Below are positions 56,601 to 64,000 of a DNA stretch of 64,000 bases, piece by piece. Below the pieces are notes generated by a model that saw nothing but the letters and a program-made list of their open reading frames with translations, was not told the origin of the DNA and did no database searches. Source of the stretch: an uncultured bacterium (GTDB taxonomy: Bacteria; Bacteroidota; Bacteroidia; Bacteroidales; Rikenellaceae); the NCBI GenBank assembly GCA_905214725.1, contig CAJMNH010000006.1, forward strand, positions 62,001-126,000, read 5' to 3'. Positions within the stretch are counted from its first letter, which is position 1; every line of letters starts with the position of its first letter. The position numbers and the translations under genes are program-made.

Positions 56601-57024
56601 AGAGGGGAGCGTTTCGCTCAACGGTTGGAGTTACGATAAGACGAACAAGAGCGTCTACACGCGTCCGGGTTACATCCAGATCAATTCGGCATCGGCTTTT
56701 GGAACGCTTGTGTCGCCTATGTTGAGCTCGATCGACGGGACGCGCGACGTCGTGGTGTCGTTCGACGCGACTTATTTCTATCAGTATTTCTCGAAGGCGG
56801 CCGAGACCGGTCGGAATCTGACCGTGGCGTTGCAGGGCAACGGACGGATCGAGGGCGCGACGGACGGCGTGTTGACGATTCCGCTTTCGCGCGGCAATGC
56901 GTGGGAGGGCTTTTCTTTCCGCATCACGGGTGCCGACGCCACGACGCAGGTGCTCTTTACGCCCGCTGCGTCGGCTAAGAACCGCGTACAGTTCGACAAT
57001 TTCCGCGTGGAGGCCGCACAGTAA
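53668..57024 (+). CDS. Large multidomain surface lipoprotein with three DDFSW modules
   Basis: An 1118-residue lipoprotein, lipobox AAAC near residue 18. An N-terminal BACON-like domain (about 25-120) is followed by a beta-sandwich, then three repeats of a module opening with DDFSW (residues about 315, 643 and 940), each about 170 residues and ending in a core like NRWLFDNVKIEKV. Two fibronectin type III-like domains separate them (about 530-620 and 835-925). The architecture suggests a multivalent, extended surface ligand-binding protein closing module D. No catalytic motif was recognised. A terminator follows. Confidence 0.68.
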   Translation: MNKLYRILFLCGALLAAAACSDAKVDESADLTLDRTTLSANKRGLTYEGGNVSFEVKSNVYWVIDIDEAVDWLTLSPRAAYGDQTVTVTVDPNDGESRRTVLRLDSYDGATAEIEIVQGSASELIRYAKTAFGAEKVGAPVAVAAYEAMAWTGVGVASTGAAGTESFIDVPATESAYDGASSGNAVRFGKAAENVPAAFVAGPIDQKGDNWFVCRFGVWNSAGAVETESLKVQISNDGEEFVDLTYDCAAATTWTEAVAKFYISEPDVMYLRIAAPEGYWVDDLRVVEGNEGEGQEVVYSVGGDDGREFGYVYFQDDFSWVTADYKGTDYIAGWPSNADETYWNGITAASHGQTAYDALVASGWTTDDNKLKERVYLRIGYLKMGRGANVAGCGGGVVSPALPIKKNCAATVKVSFDCCAFFTTGGAWDPTTTMQVRLIGDGTINDEVSTEKIFQMSTSSAVEAIWKSGLPDKNPWETKEFVIRGATAATQVVFESVAETTANRWLFDNVKIEKVKSDTQIDPELLPLGVPAPEADENAATETSLRFRWDAVEHAAAYEYVYVCTYCGEEVASRSGTTTDAFVEFTELEPGTACRLRVRALPAEGDTSYGESEWSEYASAETKRPSSGVSDSHPEGYEFFRDDFSWATYALFGQADFVGTYPGNPAGVSFANAMKLSSAAAETLTASGWTEVAKAYLYEGCIKLATASATGSVSSPAIARIDAGAKVNAMVTLGATAFLGTNNVYDDDLVSLTIDGEGTFADGGKSREFRLGSWNDWVRHSFSVLGISNKTKFVFATCTPTKGRVFLNFFSVVKLPDDYDPSVGTQPLDAPQKPTVASATAYGADLSWPAVTGATDYDYAVVRPDGRIVAEGKTWEPRVHLGGLSGKTVAGHDYYNVRIRANYCNYDASKQETEPIPSSEWAPAVQLPLAASSATVYFEDDFSWISPESGSALLRTNTDWINTYCTTDTMVRLDKLVEEGSVSLNGWSYDKTNKSVYTRPGYIQINSASAFGTLVSPMLSSIDGTRDVVVSFDATYFYQYFSKAAETGRNLTVALQGNGRIEGATDGVLTIPLSRGNAWEGFSFRITGADATTQVLFTPAASAKNRVQFDNFRVEAAQ

Positions 57025-57054
57025 CATTTCCTTTTTAATCTTCGTTCCGACGGG

Positions 57055-57090
57055 CGGAGTCCGGCATATAGCCGGACTCCGCTGTTTTTT
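57055..57090 (+). terminator. Rho-independent terminator of module D
   Basis: CGGAGTCCGGC (57055-57065) and GCCGGACTCCG (57071-57081) form a perfect 11-bp stem with loop ATATA, followed by a six-T run at 57085-57090. Confidence 0.88.
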
Positions 57091-57235
57091 CAGAAGGCAT
57101 TTGGAAATCCTCCGGCGAATCGCTATCTTTGGTGGGCCGAATCAAACGTTCTCGATCCGCGGGTGCAGAGGCCGCTTGCGGACTATGCCGAGCGCAGAAA
57201 ACGACAGTGAAACGAACAGTAACAGCATTAAGACA

Positions 57236-58210
57236 ATGAAAGCTACCTATCTCGGATTGGAGCTCGCCAGTCCGGTCATCGTGAGCAGTTCGCCCTATAC
57301 GGCGACGCTCGCCAATATCGAAAAATGCGCCGCCAACGGGGCGGGCGCAGTCGTCCTGAAATCCATCTTCGAGGAGCAGATCCTGCGTCATGCCGCTTCG
57401 CTGGAACAAATCTCCGATTCGCCTTACGGCGATGCGGGCGACTACCTGCAACGCTATTTGGGCGAGGATTACAAGGCGGGGTTTCTGCAACTGATCGCCG
57501 ATGCGCGCGCTGCGGTGCGGATTCCCGTCATCGCCAGCATCAACTGCGTGGCCGCCGGCGACGAGTGGATCGAATACGCTGCGGCGATGGCCGATGCGGG
57601 CGCTTCGGCCATCGAGCTGAATATCTTCATCCAGCCGGTCGACGCCGCGCGTTCGTCGCAGGAGTTGGAACGGTTCTATGTCACCATCGCGCAGCGTGTC
57701 TCGGCTGCCGTGAAGATTCCCGTGTCGGTGAAGCTGGCGATGCGGTTTACCAATGTCGTGGCCATGGCCAATGCATTGGAGAGCGTCGGGGTGAAGGGCG
57801 CGGTGCTGTTCAATCGCTTCTTCGAGCCGGACGTGGATGTGGAACGAATGACATACGTCGACGGTTCGCCGTATAGCGAAGCGTCGGAACTGCGCAATGT
57901 GTTGCGCACGACGGCGATCTGCGCCGGTGCGCTGCCGCGCATGGATTTCTCCGTTTCGACAGGCGTGCACGACGGCGAAGCGGCGGTCAAGGCGCTGCTG
58001 TGCGGCGCTGCGGCCGTGCAGGTCTGCACGGCGATTCATCGCGATGGATTCGGCGCGATCGCCCGCATGAACGACTGGATCGACGCTTGGGCGGCGCGTC
58101 ACGGCGTGACCGCGCTCGACGATTTTCGGGGGCGGCTCGATTTCCGCAACTGCGATTCGGATCTTTTTCAGCGCGTGCAGTACATGAAGTATTTTCCGGG
58201 GAAGGAGTAA
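57236..58210 (+). CDS. Dihydroorotate dehydrogenase-like protein
   Basis: A 324-residue cytoplasmic FMN-dependent TIM-barrel protein related to dihydroorotate dehydrogenases (start YLGLELASPVIVSSSPYTAT; ASINCVAAGDEWIEYAAAMA; KIPVSVKLAMRFTN; FSVSTGVHDGEAAVKALLCG). In Bacteroidetes such paralogues exist beside a true PyrD and their substrate is not settled. The frame is open from 56897 inside the preceding gene, but the ATG at 57236 gives the conserved start. It is monocistronic, between two terminators. Confidence 0.82.
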   Translation: MKATYLGLELASPVIVSSSPYTATLANIEKCAANGAGAVVLKSIFEEQILRHAASLEQISDSPYGDAGDYLQRYLGEDYKAGFLQLIADARAAVRIPVIASINCVAAGDEWIEYAAAMADAGASAIELNIFIQPVDAARSSQELERFYVTIAQRVSAAVKIPVSVKLAMRFTNVVAMANALESVGVKGAVLFNRFFEPDVDVERMTYVDGSPYSEASELRNVLRTTAICAGALPRMDFSVSTGVHDGEAAVKALLCGAAAVQVCTAIHRDGFGAIARMNDWIDAWAARHGVTALDDFRGRLDFRNCDSDLFQRVQYMKYFPGKE

Positions 58211-58227
58211 CCTTTTCCTGAATCGGG

Positions 58228-58262
58228 AAGGGCCGGCATCTGAGGAAGATGCCGGCCCTTTT
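58228..58262. terminator. Bidirectional Rho-independent terminator
   Basis: AAGGGCCGGCATCT (58228-58241) and AGATGCCGGCCCTT (58247-58260) form a perfect 14-bp stem with loop GAGGA, placed between two convergent genes. Confidence 0.88.
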
Positions 58263-58266
58263 GCCC

Positions 58267-59475
58267 TTATTTGTCGGGATCGTATTCCCGCGCCAGTCCG
58301 CCTTCGCCCGTCTCCTTGTAGATCGAGGGGAGGTCGTGCCCCGTCTGTTTCATCACCTCGACCACGCGGTCGAACGAGACGCGGTGGCCGCCGTCGGTGA
58401 AGGCCGAGTAGAGGTTGGCGTCGAGCGCGCGGGCTGCGGCGTAGGCGTTGCGTTCGATGCAGGGGATCTGCACCAGTCCGCACACGGGGTCGCAGGTCAT
58501 GCCCAGATGATGTTCCAATCCCATCTCGGCGGCGTATTCGATTTGCGAGGGGCTGCCGCCGAAGAGCTGGTTGGCCGCGGCGGCGGCCATCGCGCAGGCG
58601 ACGCCCACTTCTCCCTGACAGCCCACTTCGGCGCCCGAGATCGAGGCGTTGTGCTTGACGACGTTGCCGAACAGTCCCGCCGTGGCCAGTGCGCGGTAGA
58701 TGCGTGCGTCCGAGAAGCCGCGGCTCTTCTGAAGATGATACAGCACAGCCGGCACGGCGCCGCTCGACCCGCAGGTCGGGGCCGTCACGATCCGTCCGCC
58801 GGAGGCGTTCTCCTCCGCCACGGCCAACGCGTAAGCGAATACCAGTCCGCGCGATTGTAGACTCTGCTTGTACCCCGATGCGCGCACGTAGTAGGTCGCG
58901 GCGCGGCGCGCGAGGTGCAGCGGGCCGGGCAGAACGCCTTCGTGGTCGAGCCCCCGCTCGACGCTTTCGCGCATCGCCTGCCAGATTTCGGCCAGATAGT
59001 CCCAGATATCGCTCTGTTCGCACTCCGCGACATATTCCCAATAAGTGCGGCCCGTACGGTGGCACCAAGCGAGGATTTCGCTCAGTGTGTTCATATCGTA
59101 AATCTCCTCCGACGGCCGCGGCGGCACGCCCTCTTCGGCCAGTTCGCCGCCGCCGATGCTGTAAACGGTCCATGTGTCCGTCGGTTGGCCGGCAGCGTCG
59201 AGCGCCTCGAAACGCATCCCGTTGGGGTGGAAGGGGAGGAATTCGTGCGCTTTCCAGACGATGTCGACGGGAGCCGTCGGCAGCAGCGTGTCGATGATGG
59301 CGCAGTCGGTCATGTGGCCGCGTCCCGTCGCCGCGAGACTGCCGTAGAGGGTTACGCGGAACGACGCGGCTTCGGGATGCCGCGCGAGGAATTGCTCGGC
59401 GGCCCGCCGCGGCGCCATCGTGTGGCTGCTCGAAGGGCCGGTGCCGATGCGGTAGAGTTCTTTGATGCTTTTCAT
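58267..59475 (-). CDS. sdaA: L-serine dehydratase (iron-sulfur, single chain)
   Basis: A 402-residue enzyme that deaminates L-serine to pyruvate and ammonia using a [4Fe-4S] cluster. The beta-type domain is N-terminal (YRIGTGPSSSHTMAPRRAA) and the alpha-type catalytic domain C-terminal, with TCGSSGAVPAVLYHLQ, GCQGEVGVACAMAAAAANQL and CDPVCGLVQIPCIERNA providing cluster cysteines. Length and domain order match the fused single-polypeptide form. It is monocistronic and convergent with the preceding gene. Confidence 0.92.
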   Translation of the reverse strand: MKSIKELYRIGTGPSSSHTMAPRRAAEQFLARHPEAASFRVTLYGSLAATGRGHMTDCAIIDTLLPTAPVDIVWKAHEFLPFHPNGMRFEALDAAGQPTDTWTVYSIGGGELAEEGVPPRPSEEIYDMNTLSEILAWCHRTGRTYWEYVAECEQSDIWDYLAEIWQAMRESVERGLDHEGVLPGPLHLARRAATYYVRASGYKQSLQSRGLVFAYALAVAEENASGGRIVTAPTCGSSGAVPAVLYHLQKSRGFSDARIYRALATAGLFGNVVKHNASISGAEVGCQGEVGVACAMAAAAANQLFGGSPSQIEYAAEMGLEHHLGMTCDPVCGLVQIPCIERNAYAAARALDANLYSAFTDGGHRVSFDRVVEVMKQTGHDLPSIYKETGEGGLAREYDPDK

Positions 59476-60178
59476 GCGGTAAAGATACGATTAAGCCGAG
59501 CGCAAAAGCAAATTTATTTGCGATTTTGCCGAGGCGGAGTATCTACGGCGCAGCCAAAGTACGATTTTCCTTTGTCAGTCCGCGGCCGGCGGAGGATGCT
59601 TCGGCCGCCTGTGGCGGGACGATGCAGCCCTCCGTATCGGGCGGCTGCGGGCTGCCGCTCTTCGGCCACGGCCGAAGAGCGAATATTTTAAAATTGTATT
59701 TTAGCAGGCCAGAGGCCTGCCCGATCGCACTGCTTCCGCTATTTTCGCAGTGCGTTCGTGCGGTCATGCATTTATACAGGCCGCAGGCCTGCATATTCCG
59801 CGATGTGAAAATGGCGGACAAAGAAACGAGCGGCGGCGAGCGTTGAAAAACGGGGCCGGTTTGCTTGCGAACCCGCGTTAGGCGCCCGTTTTAGCGAGCC
59901 GTCGTAAGTTTCCCGCACATTTTCGCTTTGCGGTCTTCTTTGGCTCTTTCTTCGAAAGAAAGAGCAGAGAAAAAACGTGCGGTCGGCAAAGCCTGCGGGG
60001 CAGACTTTTGCAAGCATAGCCCGAAACTTACATTCGTGCAGGCCAAAGGCTCGCATGTTTCGCGACGCCCTGCGGATCGAGACCTGCGGAAAGCACACGC
60101 AAAGCGAGTCTCCGCGGCCGAAGCCTTCGGCCCGCACGGCGTTATGCCCTCGATGCTCCGAGCGGTTGCCCGCTGCGG
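59476..60178. other. Intergenic region with small palindromes
   Basis: These 703 bases hold no convincing gene. Three small hairpins share the pattern GCAGGCC-NNN-GGCCTGC: 59704-59720 (perfect), 59777-59791 (CAGGCC arms) and 60038-60054 (degenerate). A 10-bp stem GCTCTTTCTT/AAGAAAGAGC lies at 59943-59965 beside a sequence (TTCTTTGGCTCTTTCTT) that resembles palindromic intergenic repeats common in Bacteroidales genomes. Short open frames here look like chance. The serine dehydratase promoter should be in the left part. Confidence 0.55.
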
Positions 60179-61069
60179 TCAGAATCCGTATTTGCTGCGG
60201 TATTCGGTGGCGGTGATCTTTTCGCGCTGTCGGAAGAAAGCCGAAAACTGACTGACGTTTTCGAAGCCCAGTTCCGCGGCGATCTCCGAAACGGTGCGGT
60301 CCGTCGAGGTGAGCAGTTCCTTGGCCTTGTTGTGGCGCAGTTGAAGCTGATATTGCGCCGGCGCGATGCCCACATAAGCGCGGAAGGTGCGGCGGAACCA
60401 CGTGTAACCGATGTTGAGCCGTCGGGCGATCTCTTCGGGCGGGAGGTTTTCGCCGATGTGGCGACGCATGATTTCACGCGCGCGGTTGATCTTCTCGACG
60501 ATCGGATTGTCGAGGTACTGGAGGTTGTCGCGTTTGAAAAGCACCGATCCCAGCAGATGGGTCACGATGCCCGTTATGAGTTGCTGAAAACCTTTGCGCT
60601 CCTCCTCGGCCGTGCGGATGATCTCCTGATAACAACTTACGATGCCGGCGCTGTGGCCGATGTGCAGCAGCGGCGTTTCGCGCGAGAAGAAGCCCGCTGC
60701 CACGCGGCGGTCGATGTCCTCCCCGCGGAATCCGACCCACCACTCCTCCCATCCCGTCTCGGGGTCGGGAGCGTAGGTGTGCCACTCCTCGGGGAAGAGC
60801 ATGATCACCGTTCCGGCCTTGACACGCGTGGCGGGAGACGAGGCCGAGCGGAACTCGCCCTGCCCCGAGACGATGTAGAGCAACTGGTATTCATTCAGAA
60901 TCCGTCCCCGCAGGCGGGTGAACGAGTAGCTGTCGGGATGCTGCGTGAGGGGATAAGGACTGTCGGGCGGAACGTTCTGGTAGCCCGCCGTCGTGCAGAC
61001 GATGCCCCACCGCTCGTCATGGTCGGTGACGGGCAGGTAGTGAACGATGCTCTGCGGAAGCGGGCCCAT
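60179..61069 (-). CDS. AraC-family transcriptional regulator of the rhamnose operon
   Basis: A 296-residue AraC/XylS regulator. N-terminal cupin-like ligand domain (about 30-140; RVKAGTVIMLFPEEWHTYAP) and C-terminal double helix-turn-helix (about 195-290; EEIARRLNIGYTWFRRTFRA and VSEIAAELGFENVSQFSAFF). It is divergent from rhaB with overlapping promoter sequences, so it most likely activates the rhamnose genes in response to L-rhamnose (inference from position). Confidence 0.85.
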   Translation of the reverse strand: MGPLPQSIVHYLPVTDHDERWGIVCTTAGYQNVPPDSPYPLTQHPDSYSFTRLRGRILNEYQLLYIVSGQGEFRSASSPATRVKAGTVIMLFPEEWHTYAPDPETGWEEWWVGFRGEDIDRRVAAGFFSRETPLLHIGHSAGIVSCYQEIIRTAEEERKGFQQLITGIVTHLLGSVLFKRDNLQYLDNPIVEKINRAREIMRRHIGENLPPEEIARRLNIGYTWFRRTFRAYVGIAPAQYQLQLRHNKAKELLTSTDRTVSEIAAELGFENVSQFSAFFRQREKITATEYRSKYGF

Positions 61070-61091
61070 AACGTGTCAGATTTGAAAAGTT

Positions 61092-61138
61092 ATTTGTCAA
61101 ATGTTATAACAAAGATAGCACTTTATTCGGTAATTTTG
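61092..61138. promoter_or_regulatory. Divergent araC/rhaB promoter region
   Basis: TAATTTTG at 61131-61138 (plus) is a good -7 element for rhaB, 41 bases ahead of its ATG. TATCTTTG on the minus strand (61117-61110) is a good -7 element for the regulator gene. Between these and the regulator gene lies the palindrome ATTTGTCAAAT (61092-61102), a candidate AraC-type binding site. No -33 box is clear on the rhaB side, consistent with dependence on an activator. Confidence 0.55.
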
Positions 61139-61179
61139 TATCAAATAAGGAATCTAACCGCAAACTGTCTTTTCCCGTT

Positions 61180-62604
61180 ATGCAAAAAAATATAATCGGT
61201 GTCGATCTGGGGGCCACCAGCGGTCGGGTCATTCTGGCCCGGATAGGCGAGGGGGAGCTCCGCATGGAGGAGCTGCACCGTTTTTCGAACCGCCTGACCG
61301 AGGTCGACGGTCGCTTCTATTGGGACATCCATGCGCTTTACGAAGAGATTCTGCGCGGTCTCTGCGTCGCGGGCGACCGCGGCGAGCGGATCGCTTCGAT
61401 CGGCATCGACACATGGGGCGTCGATTTCGCCTGCGTGGGCGCCGACGGCGAGCTGCTCGGTCTTCCCCGCGCCTACCGCGATCCCTATACCGACGGCGTG
61501 CCCGAGGCATTTTTCCGCACGATTCCCCGCGAACGGGTTTACGCGAAGACGGGTATTCAGGTGATGAATTTCAACTCGCTCTACCAGCTCTATGCGCTCA
61601 ACCGCGAGCAGAGTCCTACGTTGGCCGCCGCCGAGCGCGTGCTCTTCATGCCCGACGCGCTGTCGTATCTGCTCACGGGCGAGCAGGTGTGCGAGTATAC
61701 GATTCTTTCCACCTCGCAGTTGATGAATCCGCGCACGCGGGAACTCGACGGAGAGTTGCTGCAAGCGGCCGGCGTCGACGCTTCGCTCTTCGCCCGACGG
61801 GTGATGCCCGGCGAGCGCGTCGGCTTCCTGCGCGACGAGGCGGCCCGTCGTACGGGACTGGGGCGCGTAGAGGTCTTCGCCGTGGCGGGGCACGACACCG
61901 CATCGGCCATCGCCGCCGTGCCTGCCGCCGACGGGCGGTTCGCCTATCTATCGTCGGGTACGTGGTCGCTCATGGGCGTCGAACTGCCCGCTCCGGTCGT
62001 CACGGAGGAGTCGTGCGCGATGAACTTTACCAACGAGGGCGGTGTGGACGGCACGACGCGCTTTTTAAAGAACATCACCGGCATGTGGCTCTTGGAGGAG
62101 TGCCGCCGCGCGTGGGCGCGCGACGGGCGCGAATACGCCTATTCCGAGATTATGGAACTGACGGCTGCCGCCGAGCCTCGTCTCACGCGGATCGATCCCG
62201 ACGATGCAGCGTTCGCCCATCCGGCCGATATGCCTGCGGCGATCCGCGACTGGTGCCGTCGGCGGGGCGAAGTCGTTCCGGCGGACGACGCGGCGCTGAT
62301 GCGCTGCATTTTCGAGAGTCTGGCCGCCCGCTACGGCGAGGTGCTCGACCGGTTGCGCGCGATCGCGCCCTTCCCGATCGAACGGCTGCACGTGATCGGC
62401 GGCGGCGCGCAGAACGATCTGTTGAATCAACTGACGGCCGACGCCTGCGGGATTCCCGTCGTAGCCGGCCCGTCGGAGGCGACGGCGATCGGCAACGTCA
62501 TGGTGCAGGCCCGCGCGTTGGGGCTGGTGGGGTCGCTCGTCCAGATGCGCGACTACATCCGCCGCTCGGTGGCCGTTCGGGAGTTCCTGCCGAAAACGAA
62601 ATGA
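61180..62604 (+). CDS. rhaB: Rhamnulokinase
   Basis: A 474-residue FGGY-family kinase that phosphorylates L-rhamnulose to L-rhamnulose 1-phosphate. Visible features are the N-terminal phosphate-binding GVDLGATSGRVILA, IGIDTWGVDFACVG, the FMPDALSYLLTGE segment, GHDTASAIAAVPA, SSGTWSLMGVE and the ATP-binding HVIGGGAQNDLLNQLTADA. It is the first gene of the rhamnose operon, followed after 26 bases by rhaA. Confidence 0.94.
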   Translation: MQKNIIGVDLGATSGRVILARIGEGELRMEELHRFSNRLTEVDGRFYWDIHALYEEILRGLCVAGDRGERIASIGIDTWGVDFACVGADGELLGLPRAYRDPYTDGVPEAFFRTIPRERVYAKTGIQVMNFNSLYQLYALNREQSPTLAAAERVLFMPDALSYLLTGEQVCEYTILSTSQLMNPRTRELDGELLQAAGVDASLFARRVMPGERVGFLRDEAARRTGLGRVEVFAVAGHDTASAIAAVPAADGRFAYLSSGTWSLMGVELPAPVVTEESCAMNFTNEGGVDGTTRFLKNITGMWLLEECRRAWARDGREYAYSEIMELTAAAEPRLTRIDPDDAAFAHPADMPAAIRDWCRRRGEVVPADDAALMRCIFESLAARYGEVLDRLRAIAPFPIERLHVIGGGAQNDLLNQLTADACGIPVVAGPSEATAIGNVMVQARALGLVGSLVQMRDYIRRSVAVREFLPKTK

Positions 62605-62630
62605 ATCTTAACTGAAAAATAGCTGAAACA

Positions 62631-63884
62631 ATGAAAACGCAATTGATCGAAGAGGCTTACCGCATCGCCCGCGAGCGGTATGCGGCCGTCGGTGTCGATA
62701 CCGACGAAGCGCTGGAAAAACTGCAACGCGTCTCCCTGTCGCTCCACTGCTGGCAGGCCGACGACGTGACCGGATTCGAAAATCAGGGCGGCGAACTGAC
62801 GGGCGGCATTCAGGCCACCGGCAACTATCCGGGCAAGGCCCGCAATGTCGGGGAGCTGCGCGCCGACATTCTCAAAGCGGCCAGTTACATCCCCGGTACG
62901 CACCGTCTGAACCTGCACGAGATTTACGGCGAGTTCGGCGGCGAGGCGGTCGACCGCGACCAAGTGGAGGTGAAGCACTTCGCAGGCTGGATCGAGTGGG
63001 CGCGCGCACACGGCATGAAGCTCGACTTCAACTCTACGTCGTTCTCGCACCCCAAGAGCGGTTCGCTCACGCTGTCGAATCCCGATCCCGCGATCCGCGA
63101 GTTCTGGATCGAGCACACCAAACGCTGCCGCGCCATCGCAGAGGCGATGGGCGAGGCGCAGGGCGATCCCTGCATCATGAATCTCTGGGTGCACGACGGG
63201 TCGAAAGACCTGACGGTGAACCGGATGCTTTACCGCGAACTGCTGCGCGACTCGCTCGATCGGATTTTCGAGCGGAAGTACGAGCACATGAAGGACTGCA
63301 TCGAGTCGAAGGTCTTCGGCATCGGTCTGGAAAGCTATACGGTGGGCAGCAACGATTTCTACATCGGCTACGGCGCCAGCCGCGGCAAGATCGTCACGCT
63401 CGATACGGGTCATTTCCACCCGACGGAGCTGGTGGCCGACAAACTCTCGTCGCTGCTGCTCTTCACGCCGGAGGTGATGCTCCACGTTTCGCGTCCCGTA
63501 CGCTGGGACTCGGATCACGTGACGATCATGAACGACGATACGCTGGAATTGTGCAAGGAGATCGTGCGCTGCGACGCGCTCGACAGGGTGCACATCGGTC
63601 TGGACTATTTCGACGCCTCGATCAACCGCATCGGAGCCTATGTGATCGGCTCGCGCGCCACGCAGAAGTGCATGACGCAGGCGTTGCTGGAACCGCTGGC
63701 AAAACTGCGCGAGTACGAGGCCGCGGGGCAGGGCTTCGAACGGCTGGCGCTGTTGGAAGAGTCGAAGTCGCTGCCGTGGAATGCCGTATGGGACATGTTC
63801 TGTCTGAAAAACAACGTGCCGGTGGGCGAGGAGTTCATCGCCGACATCCAGCGGTACGAAGCCGAAGTAACCTCCAAACGATAG
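62631..63884 (+). CDS. rhaA: L-rhamnose isomerase
   Basis: A 417-residue TIM-barrel isomerase converting L-rhamnose to L-rhamnulose, the step before RhaB. Characteristic stretches are LSLHCWQADDVTGFEN, GTHRLNLHEIYGEFGG, WVHDGSKDLTVNR, LDTGHFHPTELVADKLSS and HIGLDYFDASINRI, which include metal-binding histidine and aspartate residues. The length matches the family. Confidence 0.95.
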   Translation: MKTQLIEEAYRIARERYAAVGVDTDEALEKLQRVSLSLHCWQADDVTGFENQGGELTGGIQATGNYPGKARNVGELRADILKAASYIPGTHRLNLHEIYGEFGGEAVDRDQVEVKHFAGWIEWARAHGMKLDFNSTSFSHPKSGSLTLSNPDPAIREFWIEHTKRCRAIAEAMGEAQGDPCIMNLWVHDGSKDLTVNRMLYRELLRDSLDRIFERKYEHMKDCIESKVFGIGLESYTVGSNDFYIGYGASRGKIVTLDTGHFHPTELVADKLSSLLLFTPEVMLHVSRPVRWDSDHVTIMNDDTLELCKEIVRCDALDRVHIGLDYFDASINRIGAYVIGSRATQKCMTQALLEPLAKLREYEAAGQGFERLALLEESKSLPWNAVWDMFCLKNNVPVGEEFIADIQRYEAEVTSKR

Positions 63885-63890
63885 ACGGCC

Positions 63891-64000
63891 ATGTACAGAA
63901 TCGTATTGAACGAAACCTCCTACTATGGCGCGGGCTGCCGCTCGGTGATCGCCGAGGAGGTCAAAAAACGCGGCTTCCGCAAGGCGCTGCTGGTTACGGA
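63891..64000 (+). CDS. fucO: Lactaldehyde reductase (partial, runs off the window)
   Basis: The first 36 codons of a gene starting 6 bases after rhaA. The visible start (YRIVLNETSYYGAGCRSVIA) matches iron-dependent group III alcohol dehydrogenases of the FucO type, which reduce the L-lactaldehyde formed by rhamnulose 1-phosphate cleavage to propanediol. The cofactor and iron sites lie outside the window. Confidence 0.75.
   Translation, partial: MYRIVLNETSYYGAGCRSVIAEEVKKRGFRKALLVT

Noticed and set aside
56897..57235. N-terminal extension of the dihydroorotate dehydrogenase-like protein
   Set aside because: The extra 113 codons overlap the end of the preceding lipoprotein gene and the terminator at 57055, and the conserved start of the family is at 57236.
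59526..60251. Several short open frames in the 59476-60178 gap
   Set aside because: Their translations are arginine-rich, span the palindromes and show no start signal or family resemblance.

Overview
The window is high-GC (roughly 60% by eye) DNA from a member of the Bacteroidales. Four SusC/SusD pairs, FecR/ECF-sigma switches, BACON-domain lipoproteins, TAnnTTTG-type promoter elements and the rhamnose operon layout all point there. The GC content makes an Alistipes-like Rikenellaceae genome the most likely source; that genus assignment is inference. No tRNA, rRNA, CRISPR array, transposase or prophage gene was seen.

Layout. (1) 128-1501, minus: a GPH-family sugar symporter. (2) 2221-13540, plus: a catabolic operon with a LacI regulator fused in one reading frame to an FAD-dependent oxidoreductase, a stand-alone paralogue of that oxidoreductase, an SSS-type sodium symporter, a Zn polyol dehydrogenase, a PfkB kinase, a histidine acid phosphatase and a calcineurin-type phosphoesterase. 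(3) 13768-22119: module A (surface lipoprotein, SusC1, SusD1, phosphoesterase lipoprotein). (4) 22250-23419, minus: a secreted glycerophosphodiesterase. (5) 23650-33174: module B (ECF sigma, FecR, SusC2, SusD2, BACON lipoprotein, glycerophosphodiesterase lipoprotein). (6) 33472-42749: module C (sigma-gene remnant, SusC3, SusD3, BACON lipoprotein, Ig/propeller lipoprotein, S1/P1 nuclease). (7) 42935-57024: module D (ECF sigma, FecR, SusC4, SusD4, two large lipoproteins and a phosphoesterase). (8) 57236-64000: ordinary metabolism: a dihydroorotate dehydrogenase-like protein, L-serine dehydratase, an AraC regulator, rhaB, rhaA and the start of a lactaldehyde reductase gene.

How it fits together. 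Three calcineurin-type phosphoesterases, two glycerophosphodiesterases, a histidine acid phosphatase and an S1/P1 nuclease are interleaved with four SusCD importers. The region looks like a hub for capturing and dismantling phosphodiester-containing polymers or phospho-glycans (inference; substrate unknown). The palindrome TAAAACGTTTTA occurs once before the operon at 2221 and once before module A, each with an imperfect partner, which ties the two transcripts to the LacI-enzyme fusion.

Most notable signals: the transcription factor-enzyme fusion; nine-base G or C runs in the 5' coding part of three of the four susC genes, with two of those genes currently out of frame with their start codon (possible slipped-strand phase variation); and SusC3, a chimera with the signalling N-terminus of SusC4 and the barrel of SusC2, sitting behind a deleted sigma/anti-sigma pair.
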